Positions 1 through 7,178 of a stretch of DNA of 64,000 nucleotides are shown one piece after another. Under the pieces are notes generated by a model. That model saw nothing but the letters and a program-made list of their open reading frames with translations, ran no database searches and was not told where the DNA came from. Both the position numbers and the translations under genes were made by a program. Source of the DNA: Streptomyces actuosus (GTDB lineage Bacteria > Actinomycetota > Actinomycetes > Streptomycetales > Streptomycetaceae); the NCBI RefSeq assembly GCF_016921115.1, contig NZ_JAFFZS010000030.1:1-64000 (forward strand), in the 5' to 3' direction. Each line of letters begins with the position of its first letter. Position 1 is the first letter of the stretch.

Positions 1-56
1 TCCGCCGCGAAGGTCTCCAACTCACCACGCACCACAGCAATCTCGTCCGGAGTCAC
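1..56 (-). CDS. IS701-family transposase, N-terminal fragment (runs off window)
   Basis: Read on the minus strand from a GTG at 56-54, this gives an 18-residue open N terminus, MTPDEIAVVRGELETFAA, that leaves the window. From memory this is the typical start of Streptomyces IS4/IS701-group DDE transposases (an acidic helix reading roughly ..VR..LE.FAAE.F). No strong ribosome binding site is visible. The catalytic DDE part is outside the window, so family assignment rests on 18 residues only. Confidence 0.45.
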   Translation of the reverse strand, partial: MTPDEIAVVRGELETFAA

Positions 57-121
57 GCAGACTCAACGCCACGCCGGGCCCACAGGACACGCACCGCCAC
101 AACCAACCTGACCAAGCACTA
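57..121. mobile_element. Putative terminal non-coding end of an IS element abutting a CTAG target
   Basis: The 65 bp between the transposase-like start and the hydrolase stop codon are visibly less GC-rich than the rest of the window. The stretch ends directly against CTAG (122-125), which contains the TAG stop of the hydrolase. IS701-group elements are known to favour short YTAR-type targets, so an insertion at this CTAG that kept the stop codon would fit. The other end is not in the window, so inverted repeats could not be checked. Confidence 0.35.
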
Positions 122-805
122 CTAGGAGCCGGCGGCCTCGGCCAGGACGCGGGCGAGTTCCCGGGGGCGACTGGCCATCGGCCAGTGGCCCGAATCGAGG
201 TCCACGTACCTCAGGTCGGCAACGCGGGCGAGGTCGGGACTCTCGCCTGCGGCGATCCACTTTTGGGCCTCGGCCGGGGTGAACTCGGGGCAGACGAGCA
301 CGACGGGGACGCCGAGTCGGCGCTCGTCGGTCAACCGCACGACCCCTCTGGCGACCGCCTCGGGCACCGGGACCGCGTGCGCGGCGATGCGGTCCCGGGT
401 CGCCGCGTCCAGATCCGCGGAGTCCGCCCCTTCGAACGGCGCCCAGCCGGGGAAGGGCATGACGCCGTCCTCGACCGCGAAGAAGTCGGCGTACGCGCGA
501 CCGTCCGCGGCGGGGAAGCCGCCGATCATGGCGACCCCGGCTACGTTCCCCGGTCGCGCGTCGGCGGCCAACCAGGCCAGCGTCGCCGCGGCCGAGTGCC
601 CCACCACCAGCGGCTTGCCGGGCGAGGCGTCCACGGCGGCGAGCACGGCCGCCAGCTGGTCGTCGAGCGTCGCGGAGGCGGCGCCGTCGCCCTGGCCGGG
701 CAGGGTGATCGGTACGGGGCGGTGGCCGAGGGCGGTGAGTTCGGGCACGACGTCGTCCCAGGCCGATGCGTCGAGCCACAGTCCGGCGATGAGCAGAATG
801 TCCAC
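122..805 (-). CDS. Alpha/beta hydrolase
   Basis: This 227-residue cytoplasmic protein has an alpha/beta-hydrolase fold. It has an N-terminal strand followed by an oxyanion-type loop (IAGLWLDAS), a nucleophile elbow GHSAA with Ser71, and the catalytic His in DSGHWP (His207). The length fits the small single-domain esterase/EstC-like group and there is no signal peptide. The GTG start (803-805) is preceded by GGGAG at good spacing. It stands alone, and its 3' end touches the probable IS edge. Substrate cannot be predicted. Confidence 0.85.
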   Translation of the reverse strand: MDILLIAGLWLDASAWDDVVPELTALGHRPVPITLPGQGDGAASATLDDQLAAVLAAVDASPGKPLVVGHSAAATLAWLAADARPGNVAGVAMIGGFPAADGRAYADFFAVEDGVMPFPGWAPFEGADSADLDAATRDRIAAHAVPVPEAVARGVVRLTDERRLGVPVVLVCPEFTPAEAQKWIAAGESPDLARVADLRYVDLDSGHWPMASRPRELARVLAEAAGS

Positions 806-1324
806 GCGGCTTCTCCCGGGGAAGGGTCGGATCAGACTCCCCGCACGTTATCGGGAGCCTCTGACAACGCTCTTGGACCAGCGGTGGAGCCCCTCAACCC
901 CACCGGGCGGGACGCTCGGCAGCGGGGAGGGCTTCCGTGACGGGCCCCGGCTCGTGGCAGCAGGGGAGAGGCTGTCGACCACGGTGCCCCGGGTCCGGGG
1001 GGAGAATCTCCGCGCCACAGGTTGCCCCGCGCCGGCGCCTGAAGCACACGCGCCGTGAGCGCTCCCGTCCGGTCCTGCGCCTGATCGGAGGCCGGCGCCC
1101 GATCAGCGGTTGATCGCCCCCGCCGGTCCGGTCGTCCGCGGGCCGTCCGAGGGCGATCGGCGGCGACCGGTCACGACCGGGAGCGGCGGTGCCCGGTGCA
1201 ACGGCCGCGGCTCACCCGAGTGAGCACACCACACGCGGCGCGGACCGCGGACGGAGCGGCCGGCGGCAAGCCGTACGCGCCGGGTGGGAAACGCTGAGCG
1301 GCATCCCCCACCCGGAAGCGCCCG
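806..1324. other. Intergenic region, no gene recognised
   Basis: About 520 bp between two minus-strand genes. Open frames here have no recognisable protein, no good ribosome binding site and only GC-rich shadow composition. It should contain the promoter of the hydrolase gene and the 3' end of the 1325-1938 operon, but no clear -35/-10 pair or hairpin was identified. Confidence 0.5.
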
Positions 1325-1540
1325 TCAGTCGTCCTGCGCCGTGTCCTTCTCCGCCGAGGCTGCGGCGGACTCGGCCGCGTTCACCTTCTGCAGCATCTGC
1401 TCATAGCCCGAGGGCGTGGCCGACGAGGACGGCGAGGAGGTCGTCGGGGACGCGGTGTCCTGGGGCGCACAGCCCACGGCGAGCGCAGTGAGCAGCGCCG
1501 CCGCGGGGAGCACGCAGGCGGCGGCCCGGCGAGCCCGCAT
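1325..1540 (-). CDS. Small lipoprotein
   Basis: A 71-residue lipoprotein. A short Arg-rich start (MRARRAAACVLP) is followed by a hydrophobic stretch and a lipobox-like AVGC, so the mature protein would be a lipid-anchored Cys about 23 residues in. It then has a Ser/Thr/Pro linker and a short predicted helix rich in Ala and Glu. Its ATG overlaps the stop of the upstream gene (TGATG), indicating translational coupling. No family is recognised. The partner gene and the two-component system upstream suggest a cell-envelope role. Confidence 0.7.
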   Translation of the reverse strand: MRARRAAACVLPAAALLTALAVGCAPQDTASPTTSSPSSSATPSGYEQMLQKVNAAESAAASAEKDTAQDD

Positions 1541-1938
1541 CAGCTCGCCGCCTTGCCGCCGCTGTTGTCCTTGCACCAGGTCCGCACCTCCGACAGGTCC
1601 TTCTTCCGCTGCGGGAGGGAGGCCGCCAGCGACTTGCGGAAGGCGAGCCGGTCCTTCAGAAAGGTGGCGATCTCGTCGTGGCCGGCCTTCTCGGCGCTGT
1701 CCACGCGCTGCTGCAGCCGCGCCACCGAACCGCGCGCGTCGGCACCGGCCTCCAGCCGCTTCAGGGCCCGGTCGATCCGCCGTTCCAGCTTGGGCACCCG
1801 CTTGCACAGCGCTGCGGCCCCGTCGCCGGTGGGCGCCGGAGCGGGGGTGCCGTCGGCCGCGGCCACGCCCGTGGTGCCCGCCAGCACCGCCGCCGCGGCG
1901 AGCCCGACCAGCAGGGTGCGCCGTCGTCGTACCAACAT
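1540..1938 (-). CDS. Secreted helical protein of unknown function
   Basis: 132 residues. A Sec-type signal peptide (MLVRRRRTLLVGLAAAAVLA, cleavage probably after AAADG) is followed by a charged helical domain with two Cys residues (near Cys45 and Cys124) that could form a disulfide, and by heptad-like Leu/Arg runs typical of a small helical bundle or coiled coil. It is followed by a lipoprotein gene with a 1-bp overlap and sits about 80 bp downstream of the sensor kinase gene. This looks like an exported output or ligand of that two-component system, which is inference. Confidence 0.75.
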   Translation of the reverse strand: MLVRRRRTLLVGLAAAAVLAGTTGVAAADGTPAPAPTGDGAAALCKRVPKLERRIDRALKRLEAGADARGSVARLQQRVDSAEKAGHDEIATFLKDRLAFRKSLAASLPQRKKDLSEVRTWCKDNSGGKAAS

Positions 1939-2021
1939 CTGTGCCTCCGTTTCCCGGGCGGCCGCACGGTCCGTCCGATGGTCCGCCGGACGGCCTCGTG
2001 GTCCGTCCGGCGCGACGGATG

Positions 2022-3485
2022 CTAGGAAGCGTCTTTGTGGGAACTCTGTGACCGGTTCGTCCCGGCCGTTCCGATCAGCCAGTCACGCCGCTCGGGCGGA
2101 GCAGCGCCGCCCGATGGCAGCCGTACCTCGAAGCGCGCCCCGACGCCGTGCGGGCCGTCCGCCACTGTGACGGTCCCCCGATGCAGCGCCGACTGCTGGG
2201 CCACGAGCGTGAGGCCGAGCCCGGAGCCCTCGCTGTCCGGCCCCCGCCGGAACCGGTCGAACACGTGCTGCCGCATCTCGGGTGGGACGCCCGGTCCGCC
2301 GTCGTCCACCGTGACGGCGGTCTGCTCTCCCACGCGCCGCACCGCGACCGAGACGGCCGCCCGGCCCCGGGCGTCCCGGCCGTGGGCCAGGGCGTTGGCC
2401 AGCAGGTTGTCGAGCAGCAGGCGCAGGCCCGGCTCCCAGCCGTGCACCGTCAGTCCCGGGGCCGCGTCCAGGGTGATCCGGGCGTCGGGGGCGCGGCGCC
2501 GGGCCTCGGCTACCGCCGCGTCCGCGATCTCGGTGAGGTCGACGGTCCGGAACGCCTCCGCCTCCACCAGGTCCCCGCGCCCCAGTTCGCGCAGCATCAC
2601 CAGGAGCCCCAGCAGACGAGCGTGTTCACGGCGCAGGTCGGTGAGCACCTCGGTGTGGTCCGGGTCCGGGAGGTCGGGGTGTGCGGCGAGGATGTCGAGG
2701 TTGGTGCCCAGGCTCATCAGCGGCGTGCGCAGTTCGTGCGCGGCGGCCGCCGAGAACGAGCGTGCCGTCTCCAGTGCTTCGGCGGTGCGGCCGGCCTGCT
2801 CGTCGTAGCGGGCGAGCACGGTGCTCACGGTGGCCGCGAGGTCGTCGACCTCGGTGACGCCGGTCGGCCGGTGGTACGGCCGGGCGGTGCTGGTGCGGGG
2901 GTCGAGTCCCGCGGTACGCCGGGTGAGGCGGCGCAGGGGCCCGGTGGCGCCGGTCGCTATGCCCCAGGCCATGAGGCCGGACACCGGGGCGGCCAGCAGT
3001 GTGTTCACCAGCACGCGGCGGCCCACGAGCCGCAGCTGGCCGCGATCGGCGCTGTCCGGCGAGAAGACCCACAGGGTGCCCGAGGCGCCGGCGGTGCGGA
3101 CCGGCCGGGACAGCGCCCGCCAGCCGGTGCCGCCCGCCCGGACGGTGACCGGGCCGGTGGCGTTCGCGGGCAGCGGCACCGAGGCCGCGGGCTGCGGGCC
3201 GCCACTGAAGGTGCCGTCCGGTCCTATGACGCGGATGCCCACGTCGAGCGCGGCGCTGTAGAGCCGGCGCTCCCTGGTGTCGGCCGCCTTGGGCCGGTCG
3301 GCGGTGGTGGCGCGCAGCAGCGCGCGGGCGTCCGGGGCGAGGGCCGCCGCGCGCTGGCGGAGGTGCTGGTCCTCGGCGCTGTGCAGGTCGCGGGCCACCA
3401 GGTGCAGCAGCAGCCAGCCGAAGGCGAGCACCAGGAGGGGCACGGTGCAGCCCACCGCGAGTCCGATGCGTGTCGACAGTCTCAC
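2022..3485 (-). CDS. Two-component sensor histidine kinase
   Basis: A 487-residue membrane kinase. TM1 is about residues 9-30, an extracytoplasmic sensor loop about 31-155, TM2 about 158-180, then HAMP. The HisKA H-box is AHELRTPL with phospho-acceptor His250, the N-box is around Asn360/Asn364, G1 DDGGPG is at 394-399, the F-box is FDRFRRG, and G2 GLGL is at 422-425. All catalytic motifs are intact. The GTG start at 3485-3483 overlaps the response-regulator stop (GTGA), so the pair is translationally coupled. The signal sensed is unknown; the downstream exported proteins suggest an envelope stimulus. Confidence 0.93.
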   Translation of the reverse strand: MRLSTRIGLAVGCTVPLLVLAFGWLLLHLVARDLHSAEDQHLRQRAAALAPDARALLRATTADRPKAADTRERRLYSAALDVGIRVIGPDGTFSGGPQPAASVPLPANATGPVTVRAGGTGWRALSRPVRTAGASGTLWVFSPDSADRGQLRLVGRRVLVNTLLAAPVSGLMAWGIATGATGPLRRLTRRTAGLDPRTSTARPYHRPTGVTEVDDLAATVSTVLARYDEQAGRTAEALETARSFSAAAAHELRTPLMSLGTNLDILAAHPDLPDPDHTEVLTDLRREHARLLGLLVMLRELGRGDLVEAEAFRTVDLTEIADAAVAEARRRAPDARITLDAAPGLTVHGWEPGLRLLLDNLLANALAHGRDARGRAAVSVAVRRVGEQTAVTVDDGGPGVPPEMRQHVFDRFRRGPDSEGSGLGLTLVAQQSALHRGTVTVADGPHGVGARFEVRLPSGGAAPPERRDWLIGTAGTNRSQSSHKDAS

Positions 3486-4177
3486 GGCTCGTCCCGCAGG
3501 ACGAAGCCCACACCACGCACGGTGTGGATGAGCCGACGCCGGCCGCCCACCTCCAGCTTGCGCCGCAGATAGCTGACGAACGTGTCGACGGCGTCGGTGC
3601 GCACGTCGAAGCCGTAGCCCCACACGCGGTCCAGCAACTGGTCGCGGGTGAGGACGATCCCGGAGTTGCGGGCGAAGGTCTCGAGCAGTTCGAACTCCCT
3701 GCGGGTCAGTTCCAGCGGCTGTCCGTCCCGCTCGGCGGTGCGCGCCGCCGGGTCGATCACCAGGCCCGCCGTCCGCAGCACCTCCCCTCCGCTCGGCGGC
3801 CGGCGGCGCAGCAGCGCGCGCAGCCGCAGCACCAGTTCCTGCAGGGCGAAGGGTTTGACCAGGTAGTCGTCGCCGCCCGCCTGCAGGCCGGCGATGCGGT
3901 CGGCGGTCTCGTCGAGCGCGGAGAGCATCAGCACCGGCAGGTCCCGGCCGGCGTCACGGAGCCGGGTGCACACCTCGATGCCGCTCATCCCGGGCATCGA
4001 CACGTCCAGGACGAGCACGTCGGGCGGTGCGTCCGCGACAGCGGTGAGCGCCTCGGGACCACTGCCCGCCGTGCGAACCGCGAAGCCGCTCAGCCGGAGC
4101 CCGCGCTCCAGCGAACGACGGATCGCCGCGTCGTCGTCGACGACCAGGACAGCTCCCTGACCTGCCGTACCCCCCAT
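3482..4177 (-). CDS. OmpR-family response regulator
   Basis: 231 residues. The receiver domain (about 8-120) has acidic pocket Asp14-16, phospho-acceptor Asp58 in LVLDVSMPG, Ser86 and Lys108 in VKPF. The C-terminal winged helix ends with the classic VRTDAVDTFVSYLRRKL and RGVGF motifs. I chose the ATG at 4177 because AGGAGGG lies just upstream. The frame stays open further 5' only because it reads backwards through the rlmN-derived repeat at 4292-4339. It is the first gene of the operon with the kinase. Confidence 0.93.
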   Translation of the reverse strand: MGGTAGQGAVLVVDDDAAIRRSLERGLRLSGFAVRTAGSGPEALTAVADAPPDVLVLDVSMPGMSGIEVCTRLRDAGRDLPVLMLSALDETADRIAGLQAGGDDYLVKPFALQELVLRLRALLRRRPPSGGEVLRTAGLVIDPAARTAERDGQPLELTRREFELLETFARNSGIVLTRDQLLDRVWGYGFDVRTDAVDTFVSYLRRKLEVGGRRRLIHTVRGVGFVLRDEP

Positions 4178-4291
4178 GCGTCCCTCCTCGTCGTCGGGCA
4201 AGGGTACGACCCTCCCCGATCGAGGACAGCCGCGGTGCGGTATCCCCGGCGGGGGCACCGCCTCGTGCGGCAGCGGATGAGGGTCCTGCGC

Positions 4292-4339
4292 GACGATCTG
4301 CGACACGGGTACCGCCGTGCCCAGGCCCGGAGAACTCAC
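4292..4339 (+). repeat. Displaced copy of the rlmN leader and first codons (left copy)
   Basis: 48 bp matching 5848-5895 at 44 of 48 positions. It contains the rlmN upstream segment GACGATCTGCGACAC, a start codon (GTG here instead of ATG) and the first codons (PRPGELT versus PKPGELT), after which similarity stops abruptly. It is a broken duplicate of the rlmN 5' end, separated from the real gene by about 1.5 kb of unrelated DNA. Confidence 0.85.
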
Positions 4340-4496
4340 TGGCCGTCACTGTTGCAGTGCTCCGGCGTGCACCCTTTGCCGTGCTCGGGGACCCTCACCG
4401 CGGCGGGCCGTCTGTGGGCCGTGGACGGGGTGCGGCGTCCTGTCGACCTGAGCGGAGACCTCCCGGGGTCGTGTCCATGCACGTGAGAATGGCCTC

Positions 4497-5045
4497 GTGG
4501 ATGCAGCAGTGTGGGTCGGTGCCATCTCTGGTCTGTCGGGGGCGGCTTTGGGGGCAGCGGGCGCAATAGCGTCGACGTTGATCTCGCAACGTCATCAACG
4601 GTCTGTCGCCCGTGACGAACGGCGTTCGCAGCTCGCGCGAGAGGCCGTCGACATGTTGACGGCCGAGTTCGTGGCTCTGCGGAACCTGGCGAGAGGATTC
4701 CCGGAGGAGGGTGCCGGTGAGGACGAGATGCGCCCTTTCCGCTTGGAGGCACTCGACCATCACCTGCGTATCGACCAAGCACTCGTCAGACTTCCGGATG
4801 AGAAGCTCAGGACGCGCATCGGGGACGTCTTGTTGGCTAGTCAGCGTGCCTTTCAAGGCGTCGAAGACGACCGTCGGACAAAGTTCACGGCAGCCTTCAG
4901 CGTGACGGCGGAAGCACTCGGTTGCTTGGGCGCAAGCCTGAGGGAAGAGGAACTGCCGCCCCCTGGCCCGCATACGGCTGAGGCCCGGCGGCGACGCCTC
5001 GCGTATGAGGCTCAGCGCCGCGCGAGTGCTGCCGACTCGCCCTGA
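4497..5045 (+). CDS. Single-pass membrane-anchored protein of unknown function
   Basis: 182 residues. An N-terminal hydrophobic Gly/Ala-rich segment (about residues 5-30, VWVGAISGLSGAALGAAGAI) is followed by a charged, largely helical cytoplasmic domain with many Arg/Glu residues (about 31-182). Small proteins of this layout occur sporadically in streptomycetes without known role. The GTG start is chosen because the frame before it is unsupported; the ribosome binding site is poor. Codon use is less extreme than in neighbouring genes, consistent with acquired DNA. Confidence 0.65.
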   Translation: MDAAVWVGAISGLSGAALGAAGAIASTLISQRHQRSVARDERRSQLAREAVDMLTAEFVALRNLARGFPEEGAGEDEMRPFRLEALDHHLRIDQALVRLPDEKLRTRIGDVLLASQRAFQGVEDDRRTKFTAAFSVTAEALGCLGASLREEELPPPGPHTAEARRRRLAYEAQRRASAADSP

Positions 5046-5078
5046 GTCTCAGGTCGGCCGAGTGAGTCGCCGTCGCCA

Positions 5079-5504
5079 TCACGCTGTTCGGTCAGGACAG
5101 TGTCCACTGCTCTGCGGGTCCGCTCTCCGGCCGGACGGCATCAGGTCCGCGTACGCTCGCAGCGTCGACGCCGGGTCGGAGTCCGTCACGGCATGACCGG
5201 CTCGACGGGCCGGGTCGGTGCGGCGGGACACCATGGCGCGATGGAAGGCTTCTTCGCGCTGCTCGCCCCGCTGTCGGGGTGGCATGACGGGACAGTACGT
5301 GCAGGTGCCGTCGCCCTCGTTGCAGTCGGCCGACCATCCGTGGTCGACGGTGCGTCGTGTCGTCTTCGGCGACTGGTGCCAGGGGGTGTCCACGCGGGTC
5401 GCCCCAGGAACGGTGGCGTGCGTGGCCGGTGCGGCTCCCAGCGTCAGCAGGAGTGCCCCGGCGGCGGTGGCGGTGCGTCCTCTCGCGAGTAATGTCGTGG
5501 CCAT
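5079..5504 (-). CDS. Small secreted protein, unknown
   Basis: 141 residues. A good signal peptide (Arg/Thr-rich start, then AAGALLLTLGAAPATHA) is followed by a mature part of about 110 residues with three closely spaced Cys residues (near SADCNEG, GTCTYC). No family is recognised. The C-terminal half is Arg/Ser/Asp-rich and low in structure, so the gene could be a decayed remnant. The ATG at 5504 lacks a strong Shine-Dalgarno. It lies inside the segment bounded by rlmN-end repeats. Confidence 0.45.
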   Translation of the reverse strand: MATTLLARGRTATAAGALLLTLGAAPATHATVPGATRVDTPWHQSPKTTRRTVDHGWSADCNEGDGTCTYCPVMPPRQRGEQREEAFHRAMVSRRTDPARRAGHAVTDSDPASTLRAYADLMPSGRRADPQSSGHCPDRTA

Positions 5505-5847
5505 GGACCCCAGGGAGCCGACAGGGACATTCCCGAGCGCTCTATTGCGCGAGGTGCGGGGATCCGGTCACCCCTCGGAGGTCCGTGAGCTGCATCGACC
5601 TGGAGGGGCCTGGTGGGACGGGTCACTGCTCGACCGGGACCTTCCCGCCATCCGGTGATGCGGTAGCACTCGACCGCTTGGACGCTCTGTTCCGCGTGAG
5701 CGGACCGGCACGATGAACAGTGGCCGCTCAGCCAGGGTGCACGGCCTCATCGGCTGGGCCGTCTCCGGGCCGTCCGATGCGGGCGGGCGGCGACCGGTGG
5801 CGACCATGGGCGACCGTCGTAGCGGGCGACAGCCGCAGGTCACCTGA

Positions 5848-5895
5848 GACGATCTGCGACACTGGTACCGCCATGCCTAAGCCCGGAGAACTCAC
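5848..5895 (+). repeat. rlmN leader and first codons (right, functional copy)
   Basis: The intact copy of the 48-bp repeat at 4292-4339. It covers the 25 bp before the rlmN ATG and the first codons (MPKPGELT). Because similarity includes the untranslated leader, the duplicated unit is a DNA segment rather than a protein motif. Confidence 0.85.
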
Positions 5896-6979
5896 CTTTG
5901 TCGCGCCGCGCGGAGCCAAGAAGCCGCCGCGGCATCTCGCCGATCTCTCGCCCGCCGAGCGCAAGGAGGCGGTGGCTGCGGTCGGCGAGAAGCCGTTCCG
6001 CGCCAAGCAGCTGTCGCAGCACTACTTCGCGCGGTTCGCGCACGACCCGGCGGAGTGGACCGACGTTCCCGCCGGGTCGCGCGAGAAGCTGCGGGAGGCG
6101 CTCTTCCCGGACCTGATGACCGTCGTGCGGCATCTGTCGACCGACCAGGGCACCACCCGCAAGACGCTGTGGCGGCTGTTCGACGGGACGCTCGTGGAGT
6201 CGGTCCTCATGCGCTACCCCGACCGGGTGACCATGTGCATCAGCTCGCAGGCCGGGTGCGGCATGAACTGCCCCTTCTGCGCCACCGGGCAGGCCGGGCT
6301 CGACCGGAACCTGTCGACGGCCGAGATCGTGCACCAGATCGTGGACGGCATGCGCGCGCTCAGGGACGGGGAGGTCCCCGGCGGCCCGGCCCGGCTGTCG
6401 AACATCGTCTTCATGGGCATGGGCGAGCCGCTCGCCAACTACAAGCGGGTCGTCGGCGCCGTCCGAGCCCTCACCGATCCCGCGCCGGACGGGCTCGGGC
6501 TGTCGCAGCGCGGGATCACCGTGTCGACGGTCGGGCTCGTGCCCGCCATCCACCGGTTCGCGGACGAGGGCTTCAAGTGCCGGCTCGCGATCTCCTTGCA
6601 CGCGCCCGACGACGAGCTGCGCGACACCCTGGTGCCGGTGAACACGCGCTGGAAGGTGCGCGAGGTCCTCGACGCGGGTTTCGACTACGTCGAGAAGTCC
6701 GGCCGCCGGCTGTCCATCGAGTACGCCCTGATCAGGGACATCAACGACCAGGCCTGGCGTGGCGACCGGCTGGGCCGCCTGCTGCGGGGCAAGCCGGTGC
6801 ACGTCAACCTCATCCCGCTCAACCCGACGCCCGGGTCCAAGTGGACCGCCTCCCGGCCGGAGGACGAGAAGGCGTTCGTCGAGGCGATCGCCGCGCACGG
6901 GGTGCCGGTGACCGTCCGGGACACCCGCGGTCAGGAGATCGACGGGGCGTGTGGTCAGCTCGCGGCCACCGAGCGGTAG
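5873..6979 (+). CDS. rlmN: Dual-specificity RNA methyltransferase RlmN
   Basis: This radical-SAM enzyme methylates C2 of 23S rRNA A2503 and tRNA A37. 368 residues, normal length. It has an N-terminal accessory helical domain, the CGMNCPFC cluster (Cys129, Cys133, Cys136) that binds the 4Fe-4S and SAM, and the conserved C-terminal Cys360 in GACGQL that forms the protein-RNA intermediate. The ATG at 5873 has no clear Shine-Dalgarno and sits inside the duplicated segment, so a short or absent leader is possible. The downstream gene is separated by a TPP riboswitch, so it is not co-regulated. Confidence 0.97.
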   Translation: MPKPGELTFVAPRGAKKPPRHLADLSPAERKEAVAAVGEKPFRAKQLSQHYFARFAHDPAEWTDVPAGSREKLREALFPDLMTVVRHLSTDQGTTRKTLWRLFDGTLVESVLMRYPDRVTMCISSQAGCGMNCPFCATGQAGLDRNLSTAEIVHQIVDGMRALRDGEVPGGPARLSNIVFMGMGEPLANYKRVVGAVRALTDPAPDGLGLSQRGITVSTVGLVPAIHRFADEGFKCRLAISLHAPDDELRDTLVPVNTRWKVREVLDAGFDYVEKSGRRLSIEYALIRDINDQAWRGDRLGRLLRGKPVHVNLIPLNPTPGSKWTASRPEDEKAFVEAIAAHGVPVTVRDTRGQEIDGACGQLAATER

Positions 6980-7006
6980 TCTGAGGACCGTCCACATCTT
7001 CATATT

Positions 7007-7101
7007 CCGACAGGGGAGCGCCACAGCGCTGAGAGTGCGGCGATCGGGCCGCAGACCCTCTGAACCTCGCCCAGGTCATTCTGGGTAGGAAGTTCGGTCA
7101 T
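7007..7101 (+). promoter_or_regulatory. TPP riboswitch (THI element)
   Basis: The conserved THI-box blocks appear in the right order: CAGGGGAGC (about 7011), GCTGAGAG (about 7028) and ACCCTCTGAACCT (about 7054), then a GGTCATTCTGGGTAGGAAG-type 3' block (about 7074-7092). These are the pyrimidine and pyrophosphate sensing helices of a thiamine pyrophosphate aptamer. It lies in the leader of the thiB-thiP-thiQ genes, as expected for thiamine uptake genes repressed by TPP. Confidence 0.93.
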
Positions 7102-7116
7102 CACTCAAGCTGTTGC

Positions 7117-7144
7117 GCCCCGCCCGGACACGTCCGGGCGGGGC
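7117..7144 (+). terminator. 12-bp perfect hairpin downstream of the TPP aptamer
   Basis: GCCCCGCCCGGA (7117-7128) pairs perfectly with 7133-7144 around a CACG loop. It is not followed by a T-run, but Streptomyces terminators commonly lack one. It could be the attenuator of the riboswitch. Confidence 0.6.
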
Positions 7145-7151
7145 CGCGTCT

Positions 7152-7172
7152 CTTCCTGGTCACTCCAGGAGG
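7152..7172 (+). promoter_or_regulatory. Hairpin sequestering the thiB Shine-Dalgarno
   Basis: CTTCCTGG (7152-7159) pairs with CCAGGAGG (7165-7172, one G-T wobble) around a 5-base loop. The 3' arm is the ribosome binding site of thiB (AGGAGG, start codon 7179). This is a likely translational arm of the riboswitch expression platform. Confidence 0.55.
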
Positions 7173-7178
7173 AATCCA

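Larger units (their letters stand above)
4340..5847. mobile_element. Candidate accessory insert between the two rlmN-end copies
   Basis: About 1.5 kb bounded by the 48-bp imperfect direct repeats. It carries one plus-strand gene of less GC-biased codon use (4497-5045) and one minus-strand small exported protein (5079-5504), with about 160 bp and 340 bp of non-coding DNA at the edges. No integrase, transposase or excisionase is seen. The arrangement fits a decayed integrative element or an illegitimate duplication at the rlmN start, which is inference. Confidence 0.4.

Noticed and set aside
4178..4339. Longer N terminus for the response regulator reading MSSPGLGTAVPVSQI
   Set aside because: These codons read backwards through the duplicated rlmN leader; the ATG at 4177 with AGGAGGG is the credible start.
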